Shown in pieces: positions 1-8,763 of a stretch of DNA of 64,000 nt; within the stretch, counting starts at the first letter, position 1; every line of letters begins with the position of its first letter. Where the stretch lies: the NCBI GenBank assembly GCA_014075215.1, contig CP046177.1:2852501-2916500 (forward strand), given 5' to 3'. Origin of the DNA: Flavobacteriaceae bacterium. GTDB taxonomy: Bacteria; Bacteroidota; Bacteroidia; Flavobacteriales; Flavobacteriaceae. Made by a program: the position numbers and the translations under genes. The notes under the pieces are model-generated. The model did no database searches, was not told where the DNA came from, and worked only from the letters and a program-made list of their open reading frames with translations.

Positions 1-737
1 AATCGAATCACGTCCGGATACTCAATATCAAACTTAAAATGAAAAGCGTTATTATCAATTAGCATTCTCAATAAGGTAGCATTTGCAAGAATCCCTGAAT
101 ATTCCTGCTGCCGTACCACTTCATCCAATTCTATTTCTATGATTTCTTTGTGATATGTGGTTTCCAGCCTTTCAGCTTCCAATGCAGGACTTATTATTGA
201 CTTTACCGGGGGTAATTGAGCAGTATCTCCAATAAAAATCATTTTACAATTACGCCCTGAATATACATACGAAACAAGGTCATCTAATAGAACGCGTTTG
301 TCAAAAAAACGGGTATCCTGAAATGTATCGGAAATCATAGAAGCTTCGTCTATTATAAACAGTGTATTTGTATGCCTGTTGGGTTGTATAACAAAATCTA
401 CAGTACCATCTTTTTGTTTCTTAGGAAAGTAAATTTTCTTATGTATGGTAAATGCCTGCTTTTTAGTGTTTACAGAAATCACTTTTGCTGCTCTTCCGGT
501 AGGTGCCAGTAACACGGCTTTTTTTCCTGTTTCCCATAAATTATTTACGACTGTACTGATAACCGCTGTTTTTCCGGTACCTGCATATCCTTTTAGTAAA
601 AAAATAGAATCAGTGTTGCTGTCAAATATAAAGCTTGTAAGTAAACGAAATGATTTCGCCTGTTTATTTGTAGGTGAATAAGGGTGCTTTTTTATAAGAT
701 CTTCATAAAAATCCGTTGTTTTTTTTGACGAACTCAT
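1..737 (-). CDS. Pif1/RecD-like superfamily 1 DNA helicase (N-terminal part, runs off window)
   Basis: About 245 N-terminal residues of an AAA/UvrD-type DNA helicase are visible; the C-terminal part lies outside the window. Motifs in order are GYAGTGKT (Walker A, about residue 50), APTGRAAKV, IIDEASMI (Walker B) and IGDTAQLPPV, the usual set of RecD/Pif1-type ATPases that unwind DNA during repair or recombination. The present start (ATG at 737..735, reading MSSSKKTTDF) lies inside the terminal repeat of a mobile repeat element at 730..889. If the element and one 3-bp target duplication are removed, the ORF joins the ATG at 894..892 and would read MSKKTTDF, so that is probably the ancestral start. 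Helicase family is certain; the exact subfamily is inferred. Confidence 0.9.
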   Translation of the reverse strand, partial: MSSSKKTTDFYEDLIKKHPYSPTNKQAKSFRLLTSFIFDSNTDSIFLLKGYAGTGKTAVISTVVNNLWETGKKAVLLAPTGRAAKVISVNTKKQAFTIHKKIYFPKKQKDGTVDFVIQPNRHTNTLFIIDEASMISDTFQDTRFFDKRVLLDDLVSYVYSGRNCKMIFIGDTAQLPPVKSIISPALEAERLETTYHKEIIEIELDEVVRQQEYSGILANATLLRMLIDNNAFHFKFDIEYPDVIR

Positions 738-889
738 TTAAATTTTTTCAATTTGCTAAAAAATTGCTGTTTTTAACTCTGTTTTTATCTTTTTTTCCTT
801 CCGTAGCGCTGCTATGCAACTCAAAAAAGCTTTCAACATATCTAAAAACTTCCAATGTTCGCTTACATCCAAAAAGTTTAAATGAGTTC
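730..889 (-). mobile_element. Repeat A copy 1 (160-bp MITE-like element)
   Basis: Full-length member of repeat family A. Both ends are GAACTCATTTAAA-type terminal inverted repeats and it is flanked by the perfect 3-bp duplication GAC at 727..729 and 890..892. It sits between the ancestral and present start codons of the helicase gene. Reading from the ancestral ATG at 894 goes into the element and meets a TGA at 750..748, leaving a 48-codon upstream frame that ends 10 bases before the new ATG. Confidence 0.85.
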
Positions 890-960
890 GACATGAAAAA
901 ATAAAATATCAAAGATATACTGATTTATCTTTAAAAGTTTTTATCGTTAAAAAAAAATTG

Positions 961-968
961 TAGCTTTG
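961..968 (+). promoter_or_regulatory. Bacteroidota -7 promoter element
   Basis: TAGCTTTG fits the TAnnTTTG consensus of the primary sigma factor in Bacteroidota. It lies 32 bases upstream of the ATG at 1000. The upstream element is only a T-rich stretch, so the full promoter is inferred. Confidence 0.5.
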
Positions 969-999
969 CTAACAACGTATAAAACAAAAATAATATAAT

Positions 1000-1749
1000 A
1001 TGGTGTCATATGTGCTAATCGCAATAGGTATTATAATAACTATTGTACTTGCTTATTTAATTGTAAAGTTTCTACCGTTAAAATATAGAGCTTTAACATC
1101 CGCAGCACTACTTCTTTTATCGGTTTTTTTAGCTTATAAAATTTATAAAGGCGTTATGGAACCTATCAATTTTGATAAAGAAAAGGTGGTAAAATATGCC
1201 AGGGTAATTAAAAATTTAAAAATTATCAGAGATGCGGAAATTGCCTATAAAGAAGTGAATGGTAATTATACGGATGATAGAGCACTCCTTATTCGATTTA
1301 TTGACACGGCTCAATTTGCCATTACCGAAACCAGAGATACTATCATAAAAGTAAATGAAGGTACCCGATGGCAACCCTTATGGGTCGATAAAGAAAAACG
1401 AATCATAGACACTACCGGCTATGAACCCGTATTAAAAAATTTTGAAGGGAAGGATTATAAAAACATGTTTAAAGTTTCGGGCCTTGAAGACAGAGAATTT
1501 GAACTTCAGGTGGGTATGGTTGAAAAAGTACAAGGCCTGAAAGTACCGGTATTTGAAGCCAGGATAGACAAGGCCTCCATCTTGAAAGGAATGGATTCTT
1601 CTTTGGTAAAACGAGAAAAAGAAGCTATCGCAGCTGATCAGGTCAAAGGGGAATATATATCGGTAGGTTCTTTGGATGATGTTACTACGGGTGGTAATTG
1701 GCCCCCTCTTTATGATAAAAATGACCGTGCAAAAGAGAGCAGTAAGTAA
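1000..1749 (+). CDS. Conserved membrane protein of unknown function
   Basis: A 249-residue protein with two hydrophobic segments (about residues 3-22 and 28-47) followed by a soluble domain. No catalytic motif is recognised. Around residues 65-95 the pattern LKIIRDAEIAYKEVNGNYT, a helix followed by a Gly-Asn-Tyr turn, resembles the N-terminal region of pseudopilin-like proteins, but this is only similarity by eye. The C-terminal 30 codons overlap the start of the DUF3822 gene, so the two are probably co-transcribed. Gene order (this protein, DUF3822, rsmD) is typical of flavobacteria. Confidence 0.75.
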   Translation: MVSYVLIAIGIIITIVLAYLIVKFLPLKYRALTSAALLLLSVFLAYKIYKGVMEPINFDKEKVVKYARVIKNLKIIRDAEIAYKEVNGNYTDDRALLIRFIDTAQFAITETRDTIIKVNEGTRWQPLWVDKEKRIIDTTGYEPVLKNFEGKDYKNMFKVSGLEDREFELQVGMVEKVQGLKVPVFEARIDKASILKGMDSSLVKREKEAIAADQVKGEYISVGSLDDVTTGGNWPPLYDKNDRAKESSK

Positions 1750-2542
1750 AAATATTTCAGAAGAAAAAATTACATCAAAAAATTTATCCATCCAATTTAG
1801 TTTGGATGGATTTTCTTTTTCTATCTCAAATCAACACGACGAAATATATCTTTTAAAAGAGTATTCTTTTCGGGAAACGGTATCTATAGCTGTATGTTTA
1901 AACAAAATTGTTACCACATTTAAAACCGAAAAAGAATTACAATCCGATTTTAAAAATGTTTCCGTAATTCATCAAAACTATTTAAACACTCTGGTTCCGG
2001 ATAGTTTGTTTGATACCAATGAATTGAAATCTTATCTTAAATTTACCGTAAAAATATTGGCTACGGATCGTATTGATTCTGATTCAATTTCCAAAACCAG
2101 AGTCAAGAATGTATATATTCCCTACATCAATATTAACAATTTTTTGTTCCAAAATTTTGGGCCGTTTGAATTTAAACACCATATGACCGTGTTGATAGAA
2201 AAATTATTATTGAAAAATAATGGCTTTCGGTTTTATATTCATGTATCCAAACATCACGTTGATATTATTGTTATAGAGGGTATTTCACTTATTTTTGCTA
2301 ATTCTTTTGAATATCATTCCAAAGAAGATTTCATTTATTATATTTTGTTTGTCGCAGAGCAACTAAAATTAAATCCCGAAAAATTAAAAGTGATTTTATT
2401 AGGAGAAATTGAAAATGAATCTGACCTTTTTAGCATCGTATACAAATACATCCGAGAGGTATCATTTTTAAAAAATGACCATTTCCTTCTCTCCAATACA
2501 CCTGATTTTTCTAGGCATTCAAATTTCATCTTACTAGGATAA
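1712..2542 (+). CDS. DUF3822 family protein
   Basis: A protein of about 276 residues that matches the DUF3822 family, found next to rsmD in Bacteroidota; its function is not established. It has no signal peptide and is probably cytoplasmic. The ATG at 1712 is preferred over in-frame codons further upstream because those lie deep within the preceding gene; the next ATG at 1721 is equally possible. It overlaps the upstream gene by about 38 bases and its stop TAA is followed immediately by the TTG start of rsmD, so translation of the three genes is likely coupled. Confidence 0.75.
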   Translation: MIKMTVQKRAVSKNISEEKITSKNLSIQFSLDGFSFSISNQHDEIYLLKEYSFRETVSIAVCLNKIVTTFKTEKELQSDFKNVSVIHQNYLNTLVPDSLFDTNELKSYLKFTVKILATDRIDSDSISKTRVKNVYIPYININNFLFQNFGPFEFKHHMTVLIEKLLLKNNGFRFYIHVSKHHVDIIVIEGISLIFANSFEYHSKEDFIYYILFVAEQLKLNPEKLKVILLGEIENESDLFSIVYKYIREVSFLKNDHFLLSNTPDFSRHSNFILLG

Positions 2543-3085
2543 TTGAGAATCATATCAGGCACATACAAAGGCAGGAGAATTACAGTACCAAAAAATTTGC
2601 CCGTTAGGCCCACAACAGGTATGGCTAAGGAATCTTTATTCAACATTCTTCACAATCATTTTTATTTTGAAGATGTTTCCGTAATCGATCTATTTGCCGG
2701 AACCGGTAATATAAGCTATGAATTTGCTTCACGAAGCACAACAGATATCTATGCAATAGATAGTCATTTTGCTTGTATAAAATTCATTCGCGATACAGCT
2801 AATAAATTTGAGTTTTCAATTCACCCTTATAAAAGTGATGTTTATAAATTTTTAGAGAAAACTTCTTTAAAAACAGACATTATTTTCGCAGACCCTCCTT
2901 ATGATTTCAAAATTGAAAAACTCATAGAGATAGCAGATTTAGTTTTCCAAAATAAAATATTAAAGAGTCAGGGAATATTGATCATCGAACATTCAAAACA
3001 TACGGATATGAGCGATCATCCGAATTTTAGTTATAGCAGAAAATATGGTGGAAATAAGTTTAGTTTTTTTAAAGAACTAAAGTAA
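2543..3085 (+). CDS. rsmD: 16S rRNA (guanine(966)-N2)-methyltransferase RsmD
   Basis: A 180-residue class I SAM-dependent methyltransferase that would methylate G966 of 16S rRNA in the assembled 30S head. It begins MRIISGTYKGRRI, the usual RsmD opening. DLFAGTGN (about residues 48-55) is the SAM-binding loop and DPPY (about 116-119) is the catalytic motif of N2-guanine methyltransferases. The start is TTG directly after the DUF3822 stop codon; no ATG is available before the conserved N-terminus. The 3' end overlaps the convergent moxR gene by 9 bases. Confidence 0.92.
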   Translation: MRIISGTYKGRRITVPKNLPVRPTTGMAKESLFNILHNHFYFEDVSVIDLFAGTGNISYEFASRSTTDIYAIDSHFACIKFIRDTANKFEFSIHPYKSDVYKFLEKTSLKTDIIFADPPYDFKIEKLIEIADLVFQNKILKSQGILIIEHSKHTDMSDHPNFSYSRKYGGNKFSFFKELK

Positions 3086-4030
3086 TGAATTGATAATCTC
3101 GGTTAAGGTGATTCCTTCTGCTTCGGCCTTATAGTTTTTTACTATCCTATGAGATAAAATAGGTACTGCCACTACTTTCACATCTTCTATGTCCGGAGCG
3201 TATTTTCCCTGAATAACCGCATGCCCTTTGGCAGCCAATATTAAATTTTGAGAAGCTCTTGGGCCTGCTCCCCAATCTAGGTATTTTCTCGCCATATCCG
3301 TAGCTTCCTTAGATTTTGGGCGTGTTTTTCCTACTAACGAAACGGCATATTCAATAACGTTGTCTGTAACAGGAACTTTTCTTATTAGCTTTTGTGCTTC
3401 AATAATTTCAGATGCAACAAAATAAGAACTCAAAGAAATATCCATATCGGAAGTAGTATTTTTTACCACTTTAACTTCTTCGTTAAATGAAGGATAGTCC
3501 AAGTGAATAGAAAACATAAACCTGTCCAATTGGGCTTCAGGCAGCGGATATGTTCCTTCTTGTTCTATCGGGTTTTGAGTAGCCAATACATAAAAAGGTG
3601 TGTCTAATTTATAATGTGTTCCGGCTATTGTTACAGAGTGCTCTTGCATTGCTTCCAGTAAAGCAGCTTGCGTTTTAGGCGGTGTCCTGTTAATCTCATC
3701 CGCAAGAATAATATTAGAAAATATGGGGCCTTTGATAAATTTGAATTGCCTTTTCTCATCTAATATTTCACTGCCCAGAATATCTGAAGGCATTAAATCC
3801 GGTGTAAATTGAATCCTCTTAAAATGCAATCCTAAAACATCGGAAATAGTATTCACCAACAATGTTTTAGCCAAACCCGGAACACCAATCAATAAAGAAT
3901 GCCCTCCGCAAAAAACAGATAGCAATACCAAATCAATTGCTTCTTCCTGCCCTATTATTATTTTTCCTATTTCAGTTTTTAGCTTCTTATAATTGGAAAC
4001 TAATTGGTCTACAGCAGCTACGTCAGACAT
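3077..4030 (-). CDS. MoxR-family AAA+ ATPase
   Basis: A 317-residue AAA+ ATPase of the MoxR group. Walker A is GVPGLAKT (about residues 39-46), Walker B with sensor is ILADEINRTPPKTQAALLEA, and the ATQNPIEQEGTYPLPEAQLDRF block that defines the family is present. MoxR proteins act as chaperones for assembly or activation of protein complexes, often with von Willebrand domain partners, which are not seen here. The start codon overlaps the stop of the upstream surA-like gene (TAATG), so it is the last gene of the operon 7836 to 3077, linking an ATP-driven chaperone to envelope folding factors. Confidence 0.93.
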   Translation of the reverse strand: MSDVAAVDQLVSNYKKLKTEIGKIIIGQEEAIDLVLLSVFCGGHSLLIGVPGLAKTLLVNTISDVLGLHFKRIQFTPDLMPSDILGSEILDEKRQFKFIKGPIFSNIILADEINRTPPKTQAALLEAMQEHSVTIAGTHYKLDTPFYVLATQNPIEQEGTYPLPEAQLDRFMFSIHLDYPSFNEEVKVVKNTTSDMDISLSSYFVASEIIEAQKLIRKVPVTDNVIEYAVSLVGKTRPKSKEATDMARKYLDWGAGPRASQNLILAAKGHAVIQGKYAPDIEDVKVVAVPILSHRIVKNYKAEAEGITLTEIINSLL

Positions 4031-5406
4031 TATCTATTTGCTAATTTTTTCCAGTTTCTGTCAAAAGTACATTTATCATACTCCCGGCCAATTTTAACAT
4101 AGGTATCTACTATTTTTTCTTTAGCCCATTTAGCAATGGTTTCTTGTTTTTTCTTTTGCAAAGCAAGGTCATGTATTTTTACATAATCATCAACAAGGTC
4201 TGCTATATGTGTATCTGTACGGTCTCTCATCATGATCACTTTATGCATTTTTTCTCCTGTCCGGGTCTCATCGTAAAAGGGCTCTGTCATTTTTCCGCTT
4301 TGTAAATTATTGACTCTTGCATATAGTGCAGGATCCATTCTGGTCAAATCAAAAGTAGATTCTCCGGTATATGGATTAACAATCAAACCTCCGTTATTTT
4401 TTGTGTCCTTATCTTCGGAATATTTTTTAACTGCTTCTTCAAAAGTTATTTTTCCTGCCGTAATATCCTTTCTAATTTGGGTGACTAAATTTTGAGCAGC
4501 TGTTAGTTTATTATCATCAATTTGTGGTCTCAACAGAATATGAGAAGCACTTCGGGTATTTCCTTTAATTTCATGTAACTGAATAATATGATATCCAAAA
4601 TCTGTTTCAAAAGGCTCGGATACCTCACCTATCTCTAAGGAAAAAACCGTTTCTTTAAATTCTTTAATAAAAGGACTGTCTTTTGTAATTTCATATTTCC
4701 CTCCATTAGTAGTAACAGCAGGATCCTCAGAATTAATGATGGCTTTCATGCGGATACTAGCCCCCTCTTCTATATCTTTTTTTAATTTAGAAAGCTCATT
4801 AATAACTCTCTGATTTTCTTCCTCCGTAGGTTTTGCATACACAACAATTTGAGCTAATTGAATTTCAGCAGGAAACTCCGGCAACTCATTTTTTTCTTTT
4901 AATCCATTATAATACAAACGCACTTCTTCCGGGGTCACGTCAATTTTTTCAGTTAATTTCTGTTGTTCTTTTTTAATTAATACATTTTCTTTTTCAATTT
5001 TAAAGAGCTCTGTTTTTAACTCTCCTATACTATTAAAACCGTAAATTTCAGGGACTTTATCTTTTCCTCCATATTGTTGAGCAAAATAATTAATATTATT
5101 CTCAACGGCAGCATTCACCTCCGTATCTGTTACTACAATACTGTCAATCACTGCGTGATGTGCTAATAGTTTTTGTAACATCAATTGTTCCAACATTTCG
5201 CAATCCGAGATTTTTATTTTTCCCTCACTGTTATTTTCCAGTTCTAATTTAAATTTTTCTATGTCAGAATCCAATACAATATTTTTGCCTACCACAACTC
5301 CCACTCCGTCAATCTTAATTTTTTGAGAATGCGCTTGTTGAATGCATACAACAGTATATATAAGTGACAGGCTAATACATTTTAAAATTTTTACTTTGTG
5401 TAGCAT
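4030..5406 (-). CDS. SurA-like periplasmic peptidyl-prolyl isomerase
   Basis: A 458-residue exported protein with a hydrophobic N-terminus (residues about 8-26, ending AHSQ). A SurA-type N-terminal helical region (about 30-170) is followed by two parvulin/PpiC domains (about 180-290 and 295-400); each carries the FGYHI-like signature or a relative of it, and the second starts ASHILL. Such proteins chaperone outer-membrane beta-barrel proteins in the periplasm. The 5' end overlaps the preceding lipoprotein gene by 35 bases. Confidence 0.9.
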   Translation of the reverse strand: MLHKVKILKCISLSLIYTVVCIQQAHSQKIKIDGVGVVVGKNIVLDSDIEKFKLELENNSEGKIKISDCEMLEQLMLQKLLAHHAVIDSIVVTDTEVNAAVENNINYFAQQYGGKDKVPEIYGFNSIGELKTELFKIEKENVLIKKEQQKLTEKIDVTPEEVRLYYNGLKEKNELPEFPAEIQLAQIVVYAKPTEEENQRVINELSKLKKDIEEGASIRMKAIINSEDPAVTTNGGKYEITKDSPFIKEFKETVFSLEIGEVSEPFETDFGYHIIQLHEIKGNTRSASHILLRPQIDDNKLTAAQNLVTQIRKDITAGKITFEEAVKKYSEDKDTKNNGGLIVNPYTGESTFDLTRMDPALYARVNNLQSGKMTEPFYDETRTGEKMHKVIMMRDRTDTHIADLVDDYVKIHDLALQKKKQETIAKWAKEKIVDTYVKIGREYDKCTFDRNWKKLANR

Positions 5407-6220
5407 CTTTAAGGATAATTTTTTCTATTTCTCTAATTAAATCTAATTTTCTTTTATGCAAAATCATTTGTTTTATAGTTGGAGTAATATAGCTCTTAGG
5501 AGCTATTTGATTCCTTAACAATACGTCTTTTACTGCAACCAAATATAAGTCTAATGAATCTTCTTTTGGAAGATATTTTGTTTTTTTTAACAGTTTCTCC
5601 TTGGAAAAAGGAATTTTTAACAAAACATTTTCAAGGGGAACCCAAGTAGAATCATTCAATCTATATGATTTAAACCCTAGTTGTTGTTGTTCCAATTCTT
5701 CTATATCTTCCGGTTTGGAAGAAGCAAATAGCTTAATGATACGCATTTTATCCAAAATCGTATTTCCAAACCGTAAGTATCTGATTTTGACAAGCTCTTC
5801 ATTTAGTCTAAAATTAAAACTATTGCTTTCATAATAAGCATCTATCTCTTCCTCCGAAACTACAGTATCTAACTTTTGCTTTACCAGCTTTTCCTTATAG
5901 TTATTAATAATAAGACTGTTTCTGTAATCCGTAACTAATTTGTTAATTTCTTTATTGCTTTCCAGAGTACTATTCTCCTCAGCTTTTTTTAATAGTAATT
6001 TTTGAGTTGCCCAATTTGTTATAATACTTTTCAATAATACCAGGCTATCTTCTTTGGATATCGTACCGGGAAACAAATTTTCGATATCACTCTTTGTAAG
6101 TTTTTCATTCCCAACACTAGCGACAATAGCTACTTTTGCAACTTGTTTTTGTTGTAAATCAAAATAATCACAAGAAGAGCATAACATACATAATACTATT
6201 AAAACAGCACCTTGCTTCAT
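5372..6220 (-). CDS. SurA-N-like exported lipoprotein without a clear isomerase domain
   Basis: A 282-residue protein with a lipoprotein signal peptide (lipobox around LCSSC, Cys17). The middle resembles the helical N-terminal chaperone domain of SurA/PrsA, with the SEEEIDAYYESN linker often seen before a parvulin domain, but the parvulin core itself is not recognisable. It lies between two parvulin genes (4-bp ATGA overlap upstream, 35-base overlap downstream), so it probably works with them in periplasmic protein folding. The divergence may reflect loss of isomerase activity while a chaperone role is kept. Confidence 0.8.
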   Translation of the reverse strand: MKQGAVLIVLCMLCSSCDYFDLQQKQVAKVAIVASVGNEKLTKSDIENLFPGTISKEDSLVLLKSIITNWATQKLLLKKAEENSTLESNKEINKLVTDYRNSLIINNYKEKLVKQKLDTVVSEEEIDAYYESNSFNFRLNEELVKIRYLRFGNTILDKMRIIKLFASSKPEDIEELEQQQLGFKSYRLNDSTWVPLENVLLKIPFSKEKLLKKTKYLPKEDSLDLYLVAVKDVLLRNQIAPKSYITPTIKQMILHKRKLDLIREIEKIILKDATQSKNFKMY

Positions 6221-7836
6221 TCTTCTTTTCTGTAGTATTTAATCAGTTTTTTAAGTGCTCTTTTATTAATTTTCACACTATTATTCTCTCTTAACCTTGC
6301 AATCCATCTCTTCTCTAAATAATCCTGATAATCACTAATGACCTTTCCTCTGATTTTACTTAGATATTTTTCCGTGTAGTTTGCTCTGTTAGCATCAAAA
6401 TAGGTTTGCAAGCCTATGGTATCTTTAGAAGATTTTTCCCATATTTTTTGATTCATCAATTCGAATAATAAAATCCCGTCTTTATACTCCTGCAACTGGT
6501 ATGCATATTCAAGTTCCGTATGCACCAGATTTTCTTTAAAATATGTTTTTACCTGAGCATCTATAAAATCATTAAAAAGAAACTCGGTAGATTTATTAGT
6601 CCTATATTTAATATATGAAACAAATGTTTCTTGTTTTATGTCTTTCCCGTTAATACTAAGTATAATATCCTGTAAAGAGTCTTTAGAAATGTCCCGAATG
6701 TCTTCTCTTTTAAAAATTTCTTTTGCAGCTTCATACTCGGTTATCTCATATTCTTTTTTAAGCTTATTTAAAACAGCAATATCCGATAGTTTTGCTCTTC
6801 CGTTTCTTTTAATTTTAGAGCTCATTTCTTCTTTCATTTTTTCAAAGGGTAAAACAGGATATTTACCAATTAATTTTATAATATGCCAACCAAATTGCGT
6901 TTGGAAAGGCTTGCTATAATCACCTACATTTTTCAAGGAAAATCCAATATCTTCAAAAGGTCTTATCATTCTTCCCGATCCGAATCTATTTAATTTACCA
7001 CCTTTATTTTTTGTGTTTACATCATCAGAATATTCTTTTACCAAAACGTCAAATGAAGTTCCGGCGAGTAATTTATGATATACGGAATCTATCTTTTGCT
7101 TCCCGGCTGCCGTTTTATCGGATAGTAAGATATGAGCAACCTCTATTTCGCCTCTGGAGGGTCGTTCTGCTATTTTTTTAACAATATGGTATCCAAATCT
7201 GGTTTTAAATGGCATGGAAACTTCTCCAATAGGTGTTTTATAAGCCATATCTTCAAAATCATACACCATCCGAAATGCACTAAAAAAGCCTAAATCACCT
7301 CCGTTTATTTTCACCGAACTGTCTTCCGAATATTTTTTAGCTACTTCAGAAAAATTTGCCTTTTCGCCAACTATAGAATCTCTGATGTGCATTATCTTTT
7401 TGTAAACAGATAAAGTATCTTCGGGTTTGTAATTGCGTGGAAACTTCAATAATATATGACTTGCTCTTATTTCTTTTTTTGTTCTATCGTACGCTTCTGT
7501 TACCAATTTTTCCAAAACCTTTTTATCTTGTAAATAAGGAGCTATTAGTTGATTCCTATAAGTATTTATTTCTCTCTTATACGGTCGGGACGTATCTAAC
7601 TTCAACTTATACGCTTCATTGACCTTAAGTTTATAATTAATAAAGAGCTCTAAATTCTTTAAGACATCCCTTCCTTCTTTGGTTTCTATGGTTTCCAGAT
7701 TCTTTTCAAAAACCCGTTTAAATTCTGAAACTTTGATTTCTTCATTATTAATGGTAACCAGTATTTTATCTTTTTTTTGACCATACGAATTTGTCATCAA
7801 TAATGTAAGACAAATGAGAACTATTATTTTTTTCAT
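6217..7836 (-). CDS. Periplasmic parvulin-type peptidyl-prolyl isomerase, two PpiC domains
   Basis: A 539-residue protein with a signal peptide (residues 1-19, ending NSYGQ). Two consecutive parvulin domains are clear: the first starts EIRASHILLKF (about 123) and ends FGYHIVK, the second starts EIEVAHILL (about 230) and ends FGWHIIK. A long C-terminal helical region follows. This is the first and largest gene of the four-gene operon of three foldases and a MoxR ATPase, and is likely involved in outer-membrane protein biogenesis. The ATG is followed by a lysine-rich n-region, which supports this start. Confidence 0.92.
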   Translation of the reverse strand: MKKIIVLICLTLLMTNSYGQKKDKILVTINNEEIKVSEFKRVFEKNLETIETKEGRDVLKNLELFINYKLKVNEAYKLKLDTSRPYKREINTYRNQLIAPYLQDKKVLEKLVTEAYDRTKKEIRASHILLKFPRNYKPEDTLSVYKKIMHIRDSIVGEKANFSEVAKKYSEDSSVKINGGDLGFFSAFRMVYDFEDMAYKTPIGEVSMPFKTRFGYHIVKKIAERPSRGEIEVAHILLSDKTAAGKQKIDSVYHKLLAGTSFDVLVKEYSDDVNTKNKGGKLNRFGSGRMIRPFEDIGFSLKNVGDYSKPFQTQFGWHIIKLIGKYPVLPFEKMKEEMSSKIKRNGRAKLSDIAVLNKLKKEYEITEYEAAKEIFKREDIRDISKDSLQDIILSINGKDIKQETFVSYIKYRTNKSTEFLFNDFIDAQVKTYFKENLVHTELEYAYQLQEYKDGILLFELMNQKIWEKSSKDTIGLQTYFDANRANYTEKYLSKIRGKVISDYQDYLEKRWIARLRENNSVKINKRALKKLIKYYRKEE

Positions 7837-7848
7837 GTTAAGCTTAAT

Positions 7849-8133
7849 TTATAACGATATAATTCCTTCAATTTTTTCAGCCTTTCTGTAATACTTTATC
7901 ACTTCGTCTGCAGTAAGTACACTAATGATTATAGATACACTGACATACTTTCCTGTTTTAGATTTTTTAGTGTTTACTACAACTCCTCCTTTGTCAAATA
8001 TTTGCTGTACCTCTTGTACCTGATTTCTATCGGCAGGAACAATAAATTTATACATATAATCTGTAGGAAATGTTGTTGTTTCTTTCAGTTGAGTTTTTAA
8101 TTTTTTATAAAATACCTCTTCTTTACCGGCCAT
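7849..8133 (-). CDS. DUF493 family protein (YbeD-like)
   Basis: A 94-residue cytoplasmic protein with the DUF493 ACT-like fold pattern FPTDYMYKFIVP...VSIII. The function of the family is unclear; E. coli YbeD has been linked to lipoate metabolism. The start at MAGKEEVFY (8133) is chosen because the upstream alternative adds a low-complexity Asn/Ile stretch that overlaps the promoter. It lies 12 bases upstream of the foldase operon on the same strand and may be co-transcribed with it. Confidence 0.8.
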   Translation of the reverse strand: MAGKEEVFYKKLKTQLKETTTFPTDYMYKFIVPADRNQVQEVQQIFDKGGVVVNTKKSKTGKYVSVSIIISVLTADEVIKYYRKAEKIEGIISL

Positions 8134-8168
8134 GAAAAGTATAAAATTATTATTATTTTTAATAATCA

Positions 8169-8176
8169 CAAAATTA
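8169..8176 (-). promoter_or_regulatory. -7 element for DUF493 and the foldase operon
   Basis: On the minus strand this reads TAATTTTG, matching TAnnTTTG, 36 bases upstream of the DUF493 start. It is divergent from the promoter at 8209..8216. Confidence 0.5.
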
Positions 8177-8208
8177 CACTAAATATTATTTTAATAAATA
8201 GAATCTTA

Positions 8209-8216
8209 TATTTTTG
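8209..8216 (+). promoter_or_regulatory. -7 element for the kinase-recQ-fmt operon
   Basis: TATTTTTG matches TAnnTTTG and lies only 5 bases from the ATG at 8221, so the transcript would have a very short leader or be leaderless. Confidence 0.4.
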
Positions 8217-8220
8217 TTTT

Positions 8221-8763
8221 ATGCAACAAAAAATTGTTTTAATAGGCGGGCCGGGTACGGGAAAAACTTCTGTAGTGAATCAATTAGTTAAGCAAGGATA
8301 TTATTGTATGCCGGAAATTTCCAGAGAAATTACGCTAAATGCTCAAAAAGAAGGCATTGACCAGCTTTTCTTAACCGATCCGTTATTGTTTAGCAAACTT
8401 TTACTGGAAGGTAGAGAAAAACAATTTTTAAATGCTGCTGAGGTAACTGATGAGTGGGTATTTTTTGACAGGGGCTTACCGGATATATATGCCTATCTGG
8501 AGTTCAGCAATACAAAATACCCTCCATATTTTAAAGAGAAGTGTACGTTTCACAAGTATGATAAAGTATATCTTTTTTTACCGTGGAAAGAAATTTATCA
8601 CAATGATAATGAACGGTATGAAGCCTTTGAAGGTGCAAAAAAAATCAATTCTTTTATCGAAAAAGCATATCGGGAATTAGGTTATACCCTGATAAATGTT
8701 CCTTTTGGTTCTCTTAAAGAAAGAACCGATTTCATTATTAATTCGCTTAAAAGCGATATATGA
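8221..8763 (+). CDS. AAA_28-type ATP-binding protein (NadR/kinase-like P-loop)
   Basis: A 180-residue single-domain P-loop protein. GGPGTGKTS (residues 9-17) is Walker A, EISREITLNAQKEG follows as in the AAA_28 family, and FFDRGLPDIYAY (about 81-92) carries the Walker B-like Asp. Relatives include the nicotinamide riboside kinase domain of NadR and predicted nucleotide kinases; the substrate is unknown. The stop codon overlaps the ATG of recQ (ATGA), so the two are translationally coupled. Confidence 0.82.
   Translation: MQQKIVLIGGPGTGKTSVVNQLVKQGYYCMPEISREITLNAQKEGIDQLFLTDPLLFSKLLLEGREKQFLNAAEVTDEWVFFDRGLPDIYAYLEFSNTKYPPYFKEKCTFHKYDKVYLFLPWKEIYHNDNERYEAFEGAKKINSFIEKAYRELGYTLINVPFGSLKERTDFIINSLKSDI

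Noticed and set aside
716..904. Plus-strand frame of 62 codons
   Set aside because: It is the translation of repeat A and its flanks on the wrong strand; no protein features.
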